Assembly (NCBI GenBank): GCA_949077355.1
Contig: CARUQW010000032.1
Coordinates: 1-16,880 of the forward strand
Length of the DNA: 16,880 nucleotides
Direction: 5' to 3'
DNA from: an uncultured Clostridia bacterium
Lineage (GTDB): Bacteria > Bacillota > Clostridia > TANB77 > CAG-508
Positions 7,705 through 13,969 of this stretch are shown here, one piece after another. The notes under the pieces were generated by a model. That model saw only the letters and a list, made by a program, of their open reading frames with translations, did no database searches and had not been told where the DNA came from. The number at the start of each line of letters is the position of its first letter. The first letter of the stretch is position 1. The translations under genes were made by a program, and so were the position numbers.

Positions 7705-7992
7705 ATGGAAAAAAAGAAAACTTGCCGAAGCGAAAAAGAAAAAAAACTAATTACAAATCGATTAAATCGAATTGAAGGACAAATAAAGGGAATAAAAAGA
7801 ATGGTACAAGAAGATACTTATTGTAATGACATTTTAATTCAATTATCAGCTATTGAAAACTCTGTCAAAAGTTTGTCTAATCATGTTTTGGAAAATCATT
7901 TGTATACCTGTGTAACAAATGATTTAGAAAAAGGGAATTACGAAATAATCGATGAGTTAATCAGTTTATTTAAAAAATTTAATCGTTCGTAG
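7705..7992 (+). CDS. csoR: CsoR family copper-sensing transcriptional repressor
   Basis: A 95-residue all-helical DUF156 repressor. The Cu(I) ligand set C-H-C is present as C40 (TYCND), H65 and C69 (HLYTC), which separates it from the formaldehyde-responsive FrmR and the nickel-responsive RcnR. The DNA-facing first helix has NRLNRIEGQIKGIKRMV. It is the first gene of the copper operon, with its operator inside the promoter just upstream, so autoregulation is expected. ATG 7705 follows a weak GGTGAT site. The following copZ begins 12 bases after the stop. Confidence 0.95.
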   Translation: MEKKKTCRSEKEKKLITNRLNRIEGQIKGIKRMVQEDTYCNDILIQLSAIENSVKSLSNHVLENHLYTCVTNDLEKGNYEIIDELISLFKKFNRS

Positions 7993-8004
7993 AAAGGAGA
8001 AAAA

Positions 8005-8211
8005 ATGATGAAAGAAATGATTTTAAAAGTTAATGGAATGGTTTGTGAAGGATGTGAAAATAGAGTTCAAAATGCTATCAAATCAATAAAAGGTGTAAAA
8101 AAAGTAGTTGCTAGCCACGTAGCAGGCAATGTAACTGTTTTGGCAAAAGAAAATGTAACAGAAACACAAATAAAAGAAAAAATTGAAAATATCGGTTTTG
8201 AAGTTGTTTGA
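8005..8211 (+). CDS. copZ: CopZ-type heavy-metal-associated copper chaperone
   Basis: A 68-residue single HMA domain with a ferredoxin-like fold. The metal site is GMVCEGC (C14, C17) and the ending is typical (IGFEVV). It carries Cu(I) in the cytoplasm to the P-type ATPase encoded next. A strong AAAGGAG site lies before ATG 8005; a second ATG follows immediately and either could be used. It ends with TGA at 8209-8211, just before the ribosome site of copA. Confidence 0.93.
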   Translation: MMKEMILKVNGMVCEGCENRVQNAIKSIKGVKKVVASHVAGNVTVLAKENVTETQIKEKIENIGFEVV

Positions 8212-8228
8212 AAGGAAATGTTTTTACG

Positions 8229-10439
8229 ATGAAAAAAATAAATTTAGCAATTAGTGGAATGACTTGTAGTGCTTGTTCTAACGGTCTTGAAAAATACTTA
8301 AGTAGACAGAAGGGAATTTTAAACGCTTCTGTTAATCTAGTTATGGCAAATGCTTCGATTGAATACGATGAAACTATTTTGAATCAAAAAAAATTAGAAC
8401 AATTTGTCAAAGAAGCGGGATTTAAGAGTCTTGGTATCTTTAATGAATCTAATTTAGAAAATGAAACGAAGAACGAAAAACTTAAATTTATTGTGTTTTC
8501 TTTCTTAGCAATTATTTTGATGTATATTTCTATGGGACATATGATTGGTTTACCAACATTTGATTTTTTCAATATGCATACCAATCCTATTGCTTATACA
8601 CTCACCCTATTTTTACTAACCATTGCGTTTCTTATCTATGGGTTTGATATTTTAAAAAATGGCTATAAAAATTTAATCCACAAAACACCTAACATGGATA
8701 CTTTAGTTGGGATTGGTGTAATTAGTAGTTTTGTTTATAGTCTATATAGTATGTATCAAATTTTTCAAGGAAATCATAATTATGTAGAAAATCTGTATTT
8801 TGAATCTGCTGCTATTGTTATCTTTTTTATTAAATTAGGAGGATATATGGATAGCATTAGCAAAGATAAAACAAAAGATGCTATTCAAAAGCTAGTAAAA
8901 ATAACACCTAATTATGCAACTGTTAAAATAGATGGTGCAGAAAAACAAGTAACCCTTGATGAGGTTCAAAAAGGTGATACCATCATTAGTAAACCTGGAG
9001 AAAAAATCGCAGTAGATGGGGAAATTATTTACGGAAAAGCTCATTTGGATGAATCTTTTATAACTGGCGAAAGTAAAAAAGCTAGTAAAACAATTGGAGA
9101 AAAAGTCATTGCTGGTAGTATGAATTATGATGGCTATTTAGAATATAAAGCAGAAAAAATCGGGAAAGAATCCACTATCTCTGAAATTGTACGTTTAGTC
9201 GTTGAGGCTACTAATACCAAAGCACCGATTGCCAAAATAGCAGATACTGTAAGTGGTTATTTCGTTCCAGCTGTTATGCTAATTGCTTTTCTTACTTTTT
9301 TAGTTTATCTAGTTTGTGGATATGGTTTTAACTCTGCTTTAACAACCTTTGTAACTATTCTTGTTGTTGCTTGTCCTTGTAGTCTTGGTTTAGCAACTCC
9401 TCTTGCTATTATCGTAAGTGAGGGATTATGTGCAAGTCATGGAATTTTAGTAAAGAAAAGTGAAATTTTAGAAAATGCTCAAAAGGTAAATACCATTGTT
9501 TTTGATAAAACAGGAACTTTAACTTATGGTACTCTAAAAATAGCAAAAATAATTAATTATAGTAACTTAGAAGAACAAGAATTATTACAATTAGTAGGAA
9601 GCTTAGAAAGTCAATCCACTCATCCCATTAGTAAAGCTTTTTCTGATTATTTGATACAACATAAATTAGAAACTTTAAAAGTTGATTCTTTTGAAAATAT
9701 TAGTGGTTATGGGATTGTAGGAAAGGTCTTATCACAAGATTTAATTTTAGGTAATGCTAAAATACTTTCTAAATATCATATTCAAAATGACTACTTAGAA
9801 GATGAAAAAAAGTTAGCAAATCAAGGAAATAGTATCGTTTATGTAGTAAAAAATAAAAAAATCATTGCTCTGATTGGTGTTAATGATATGGTAAGAGAAA
9901 ATGCAAAAGAAGTTATCTCTTATCTTACAAAACATAAGATTGAAACCATTATGCTGACAGGTGATAATCAAGAAACAGCACAAAAAATTGCTGCTACTAT
10001 TGGCATCACAAATGTTATGGCAAATGTATTACCTTCCGAAAAAGCGGATACCATAAAAAAATTAAAAACAGAACAAAATTATGTTATGATGTGTGGTGAT
10101 GGCATTAATGACAGTCCTGCTTTAGCTAGTTCTGATATTGGAGTTAGTTTTAATAGTGGTACTGATATTGCCATGGATGCCTCTGATGTTATTTTAATAA
10201 AAAATGATTTGCACAGTCTAATTGATTTAATTTATATTAGTAAAAAAACAATTCGCAATATTAAGCAAAATTTATTTTGGGCATTTTTCTATAATAGCTT
10301 AATGATTCCAATTAGTATGGGATTACTATCTACTTGGGGAATTATGATTAATCCTATGATTGCAAGTTTTGCTATGGTAATTAGTAGCCTTACCGTTATC
10401 CTAAATGCTTTGCGTTTAAAATGGTTAGTTTTTGGTTAG
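8229..10439 (+). CDS. copA: Copper-exporting P1B-type ATPase
   Basis: A 736-residue Cu(I) efflux pump in the plasma membrane. It has one N-terminal HMA domain (GMTCSAC, C13 and C16) and the expected eight membrane segments. The actuator domain has ITGES, the sixth segment carries the transport motif C382-P-C384, and the phosphorylated aspartate is D426 in DKTGT. An HP motif (STHPIS), TGD and GDGINDSPA follow. Later segments have FFYN and MVISS, the Cu(I)-specific residues of the P1B-1 class. ATG 8229 is chosen. An upstream TTG at 8208 overlaps the copZ end and includes the AAAGGA ribosome site. The 3' end runs into the first REP-like hairpin. Confidence 0.97.
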   Translation: MKKINLAISGMTCSACSNGLEKYLSRQKGILNASVNLVMANASIEYDETILNQKKLEQFVKEAGFKSLGIFNESNLENETKNEKLKFIVFSFLAIILMYISMGHMIGLPTFDFFNMHTNPIAYTLTLFLLTIAFLIYGFDILKNGYKNLIHKTPNMDTLVGIGVISSFVYSLYSMYQIFQGNHNYVENLYFESAAIVIFFIKLGGYMDSISKDKTKDAIQKLVKITPNYATVKIDGAEKQVTLDEVQKGDTIISKPGEKIAVDGEIIYGKAHLDESFITGESKKASKTIGEKVIAGSMNYDGYLEYKAEKIGKESTISEIVRLVVEATNTKAPIAKIADTVSGYFVPAVMLIAFLTFLVYLVCGYGFNSALTTFVTILVVACPCSLGLATPLAIIVSEGLCASHGILVKKSEILENAQKVNTIVFDKTGTLTYGTLKIAKIINYSNLEEQELLQLVGSLESQSTHPISKAFSDYLIQHKLETLKVDSFENISGYGIVGKVLSQDLILGNAKILSKYHIQNDYLEDEKKLANQGNSIVYVVKNKKIIALIGVNDMVRENAKEVISYLTKHKIETIMLTGDNQETAQKIAATIGITNVMANVLPSEKADTIKKLKTEQNYVMMCGDGINDSPALASSDIGVSFNSGTDIAMDASDVILIKNDLHSLIDLIYISKKTIRNIKQNLFWAFFYNSLMIPISMGLLSTWGIMINPMIASFAMVISSLTVILNALRLKWLVFG

Positions 10440-10576
10440 TTTTGGGACAGGCACAGAGCTAACCATTTTATAAGGTTAATATTAGAAATAGATGGTTTTG
10501 GAACAGGCACAAAACTAACTATTTCATAAAAATAATGCAAAAAATGGCTAGTTCTGTGCCTGTCCCAGAACTAGCC
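10434..10576. repeat. Cluster of three REP-like hairpins with a conserved nine-base loop
   Basis: Hairpin 1 (10434-10464) has arms GGTTAGTTTTG and CAGAGCTAACC and loop GGACAGGCA. Hairpin 2 (10488-10522, inner stem GTTTTG/CAAAAC) has loop GAACAGGCA. Hairpin 3 (10546-10576) lies in the opposite direction: arms GGCTAGTTCTG and CAGAACTAGCC, and on the minus strand loop GGACAGGCA. The stems differ in sequence but stay paired while the loop is kept, and the order direct-direct-inverted resembles a BIME. Hairpin 1 includes the copA stop codon. No transposase gene is in the window. Confidence 0.75.
10546..10576. terminator. Two-way terminator between copA and the 159-residue gene
   Basis: Hairpin 3 of the REP-like cluster has an 11-base perfect stem. 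It is followed by TCTCTTTT on the plus strand, and by ATTTTTT on the minus strand. It lies between the converging copA operon and the minus-strand gene at 10583, so it can end both. Confidence 0.65.
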
Positions 10577-10582
10577 TCTCTT

Positions 10583-11062
10583 TTAAATGCGGAATGTTTC
10601 GTCAAAATAGTTAAGATTGTCAATTTCAGTATGATAAACTTCTTCTCCATCCTTATCTTTTACACTAAGTAAAACGGTATTGTTTTCGGAAAGTTTCGCA
10701 TAGTACCGACAACCTTCCTTCTGCAAAATCTCTTTCATCATTTTTACAGCACTTCCCCTATTTTCATAGATAAACTCTACTTCTGTATAATCTTTTGGTA
10801 GGATCTTTCTTACTTTCGTTCTTTTCATTTCCATTTCTTCTTCAAGATTTCTTCCTTCTACGTCAAAAATTATGAGCGCAAGAAGCATGTAAAGCATTGA
10901 AGAACCTGTTACTACACAAAACCCCCAATAAAAGAAAGGTTCAGCAGGCTTTGAAATGAGTCCATTTACAATCGTAGGTACTAAGTAAATGCTTACGATA
11001 CCTAATGATATCCGATTTGCTTGTTTGGCTGTTAATCTTTTTTTGTTCCGCTTTCTTGCCAT
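10583..11062 (-). CDS. Small two-TM membrane protein of unknown function
   Basis: A 159-residue protein I do not recognise. It has a very basic start (MARKRNKKRL), two hydrophobic segments (about 20-38 and 44-66), then a soluble mixed alpha/beta part. ATG 11060-11062 follows AGGAGG at a good distance. Codon use is unlike its neighbours: three CGG arginine codons (R5, R17 and R119), while the other roughly 5000 codons of the window use CGG only at frameshift points; it also looks richer in G+C. This suggests recent transfer. Upstream (11063-11138) is a short A+T-rich gap with a TTATCA-T-TGATAA palindrome at 11088-11100. It could share a transcript with the HNH-repeat gene. Confidence 0.75.
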   Translation of the reverse strand: MARKRNKKRLTAKQANRISLGIVSIYLVPTIVNGLISKPAEPFFYWGFCVVTGSSMLYMLLALIIFDVEGRNLEEEMEMKRTKVRKILPKDYTEVEFIYENRGSAVKMMKEILQKEGCRYYAKLSENNTVLLSVKDKDGEEVYHTEIDNLNYFDETFRI

Positions 11063-11138
11063 CGTTTTTCCTCCTGACTTTCATGAATTATCATTGATAA
11101 GTTACCATTACAAGTTATTAAATTATGTATACAATTCA

Positions 11139-13451
11139 TCATATTTTTTGTAATATGTCAATTGATTCTATTCTTTTTCGTATCGTACGCTTTTGATATA
11201 ACACTCTTTTAGTAAAATCAATTCGATGATTTCTATAATCTTCTTTTATTATTTCTAATCCTTTATCATAATATTTTATTACATTTTTTACGTATTCATC
11301 TGCTCCACTATTACCATTTTGTATTTGCTTAAATCCCTCTGGACCAATTTTAGCATAAATAAAAGCTTTGCTTGTTTCTTCTGACAATTTAGGCTCTTTT
11401 AAACCTTTTTTTAATAATTCAAAATAGATTTTATTATATACAATTATCATTTTACTTTTATTTTGTGAATTATAATTTAGGCTTTCAATAAATTCAGGGC
11501 AATTAGATAGTTCCCCTATATGTCTTTTTGTTTTTAATACGATATTTTTTATTAAAAATAAATCTGCCTCTTTTACCCTTTTATCATCCAAAAAATCTAG
11601 TAAATAATATCTTATTTTTCCGATTCCTTCCCTATAATGATTGATTACCTTCTCCAGAATTTTTTTGCTGCTTTTTGTATTATCTCTTATATCACAAAAA
11701 CCATCTGGGCCAATTTTCGCATAAATATAAGCTTTGGCTGTTTCTTCTTCTAGCTGCTGTTTTGTTATACCCTTTTTTCTTAGTTCATAATAAATTTTAC
11801 GATATGCCTTTATTAAATTGATATCTTTATTGGCATTATAGATTAACTTTTGCTTTAATTTTACTTTTTCCTCTTGATTCAATTCTCTCAAAATATCTCT
11901 TGCATCTTCCAATATTTTATGTGTTAAAATAATGTCACTTTCATTCTCTTTACGATTCATAAGATAGAACGAAATGTCATTTATATTTTCTTGATACTCT
12001 TTTATTACTTTTTGTAGTTTATGTTGGCTTCCTCTACGATTATTTTGAATTTCTGAAAATCCGCATCTCGCTATTTTTGCATAAATATAAGCTTTACTAG
12101 TTTCTTTACTTAGCTCTGGTTCTTTTATACCTTTTTTGGATAATTCAAAATAAATCCTGTTATATGCCATTATTAATCTTGCTTTTTTTTCGTTATTTTT
12201 CAATAATAATTTCTTAATTTGTTTTTCTTCTTGTCTGTTTAATTGATTTAATATTTCTGACTTTTCTAATACTTTTTGAGTGATTAACTGGTCCGCTTCT
12301 TTTTTACTTTTTTCTTTATAATTTTCTAAAAGATACCAATCTAATTCTTGGAAGTTATTGAGACATTCTTCTATCCTTTCTTCGCTTATTTCATCCTTTC
12401 GATAAATTCTTCCTTCTGTTAAATCGTAAAACCCTTTTTCACGCAATTTTATAGAGGCATATATTTGTTTTGTAGCTGAAATTCGCTCCGCTTCTTCTTT
12501 TTTTAAACTTTTTAGGCGATAATAAATTTTATAATAAGCATTTATAAATCTCAAATTTTCTTCATTTTTTAACAGACCTTTTTTTAATTGTGTTTTTTGC
12601 TTTTTTGTTAAATTAGGAAATTTTCTGTTTATTTCTAAGTAGATATTCTCTGTTAATTCTCTATTTTCTTCTTTTATTCCTTTTGTTTTTCCATATAATA
12701 AATAATAATCTAGAAATTCTATTTGTTCCTCCATCATATTCCTAATTCTTTTTAAATTTTTATCCGCATATTTTTTATCATTACTGATTACACTAGAAAA
12801 GCCTATTGGTCCTACTATACCAAATACATATATTTTACAAACTTTTTCCTCTAGTTTTTCTTGCTTGATACCTTCCTTTTTTAGCTGTTCATAAATTTTA
12901 TTAAATATAAATGGAGCATTACCTTTTTCACAATTTTCTAATAATCTTTTTTTCAATCTTTCTTTTTCTTCTTTGGTTAGTTTTTGCGTTACATCTTTTA
13001 TATTGGCTAAAATGTATTCTATTAACTTATCTCTATTGTTACTATATAAGTATTGTTCCAGTTTTTTGATTCCTTCTTTATATTCATTTATTATATTATC
13101 TAAACTTTTCTTTATATATCGTTTATCATTTTGTATAATACTACTAAATTGCTTTGAAATTATTTTGCTATAAATATAGGCTTTACTTGCTTCTTGGGTT
13201 AATTCTGGTTCCTTTAATCCTTTTTTCTTTAGGGCATATAAAATTTGTCGATACGCATTTCTTAGCCTTGTCCCATGTTTTATATGGGAATTCATGCTAT
13301 ATAATAATTTTTCTCTTAATATTTCCTGTTTTTCTGCACTTAGTTCTTTTAGCATATCTTTTGTCTTTTTTAATACATATTCTGTTATTTCTTTGTTTGA
13401 TTCTTTTACTGATTTGTTCGGTCTTTCAAAAATTAAATCGTAATCTAGCAT
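11139..13451 (-). CDS. C-terminal part of the HNH-repeat protein (repeats 6b-12)
   Basis: The open frame gives 770 residues from ATG 13449-13451. The same frame extends upstream without a stop to 13580, where it meets the second frameshift point, so the ATG is probably internal. An AAAGGG sequence lies before that ATG and could allow separate initiation, though it also encodes repeat residues. The part from 13580 ends repeat 6 and holds repeats 7-12. Each has an alternating charged helical region, then AYNKIYYELKKKG, EPELS-x-ETSKAY and IYAKI-x-PDGF-like segments. Repeats 8, 9 and 11 are the most diverged in the EPEL block. The tail is basic (RVLYQKRTIRKRIES). No membrane segment, signal or enzyme motif is seen. 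Function is unknown; a helical binding scaffold is likely. Confidence 0.8.
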   Translation of the reverse strand: MLDYDLIFERPNKSVKESNKEITEYVLKKTKDMLKELSAEKQEILREKLLYSMNSHIKHGTRLRNAYRQILYALKKKGLKEPELTQEASKAYIYSKIISKQFSSIIQNDKRYIKKSLDNIINEYKEGIKKLEQYLYSNNRDKLIEYILANIKDVTQKLTKEEKERLKKRLLENCEKGNAPFIFNKIYEQLKKEGIKQEKLEEKVCKIYVFGIVGPIGFSSVISNDKKYADKNLKRIRNMMEEQIEFLDYYLLYGKTKGIKEENRELTENIYLEINRKFPNLTKKQKTQLKKGLLKNEENLRFINAYYKIYYRLKSLKKEEAERISATKQIYASIKLREKGFYDLTEGRIYRKDEISEERIEECLNNFQELDWYLLENYKEKSKKEADQLITQKVLEKSEILNQLNRQEEKQIKKLLLKNNEKKARLIMAYNRIYFELSKKGIKEPELSKETSKAYIYAKIARCGFSEIQNNRRGSQHKLQKVIKEYQENINDISFYLMNRKENESDIILTHKILEDARDILRELNQEEKVKLKQKLIYNANKDINLIKAYRKIYYELRKKGITKQQLEEETAKAYIYAKIGPDGFCDIRDNTKSSKKILEKVINHYREGIGKIRYYLLDFLDDKRVKEADLFLIKNIVLKTKRHIGELSNCPEFIESLNYNSQNKSKMIIVYNKIYFELLKKGLKEPKLSEETSKAFIYAKIGPEGFKQIQNGNSGADEYVKNVIKYYDKGLEIIKEDYRNHRIDFTKRVLYQKRTIRKRIESIDILQKI

Positions 13452-13569
13452 TTTGATTCCCTTTTTATACTCTTTGATTACTCTTTTTAAATTTACTTCT
13501 GTCCTTTTTTTATTATAACGGACTAAAGTTTCAAACCCAATTGGACCAATTTTTGCATAAAGATATGCC

Positions 13570-13587
13570 TTACAACATTCTCCGCGT
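13570..13587 (-). other. Second frameshift point of the HNH-repeat gene (CGG-A)
   Basis: Minus-strand codons ACG CGG AGA ATG TTG TAA end the middle frame at 13570. Skipping the A at 13581 gives ACG CGG then GAA TGT TGT AAG GCA, that is LTR-ECCKA, which joins the downstream 11139 frame. Confidence 0.75.
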
Positions 13588-13836
13588 TAGTTCTGGCTCT
13601 TGTATACCTGTTTTTTTCATTTTCCAATAGATTCTATCATAAGCATTTTTTTGCCTGATGCCATCTTGTATGTCTGATTTTATACTATAAGATAATCTTA
13701 TTTCTAATTTTTCTTTCTCTTTTTGGGTTAATTTATCTACTATTGCTTCTGTATTTTTTAAGATATGTTGAACTAATTTTTTATTATCTTCTTCTACGTG
13801 ATTTTCTTTTTGTTTTTTTAATAGATAATAGCTCAT
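13570..13836 (-). CDS. Middle part of the HNH-repeat protein (repeats 5b-6a)
   Basis: The open frame is 88 residues from an internal ATG with no convincing ribosome site. The same frame runs back without a stop to 13962, where it joins the upstream HNH frame. Residues cover the end of repeat 5 (EACKAYTFSKI, GVGFY, then DMSYYLLKKQ) and the first two thirds of repeat 6, up to EPELTR. It stops four codons after a CGG at 13582-13584. It is best read as an internal piece of one large gene, not as a separate protein. Confidence 0.7.
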   Translation of the reverse strand: MSYYLLKKQKENHVEEDNKKLVQHILKNTEAIVDKLTQKEKEKLEIRLSYSIKSDIQDGIRQKNAYDRIYWKMKKTGIQEPELTRRML

Positions 13837-13951
13837 ATCTTTAATTCCTACTTGATAACTTGCTAATATATTTTTTATTGCTTCTTCTTTCTTTCCTTCT
13901 CTTAATATTTTATAGAAACCAACTCCCGCTATCTTGGAAAAAGTATAAGCT

Positions 13952-13969
13952 TTACATGCTTCTCCGTGT
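13952..13969 (-). other. First frameshift point of the HNH-repeat gene (CGG-A)
   Basis: Minus-strand codons ACA CGG AGA AGC ATG TAA end the upstream frame at 13952. Skipping the A at 13963 gives ACA CGG then GAA GCA TGT AAA GCT, that is LTR-EACKA, matching the repeat consensus. The layout copies that of the site at 13570-13587. Confidence 0.75.

Noticed and set aside
8208..8228. Upstream TTG start for copA
   Set aside because: It overlaps the copZ stop and contains the AAAGGA ribosome site; ATG 8229 directly starts a normal HMA domain.
12973..13456. Hydrophobic open frames on the plus strand opposite the repeat gene (also 15496-15696 and 15960-16190)
   Set aside because: Leucine-, phenylalanine- and serine-rich translations are the complement of the lysine- and glutamate-rich repeats; no ribosome sites support them.
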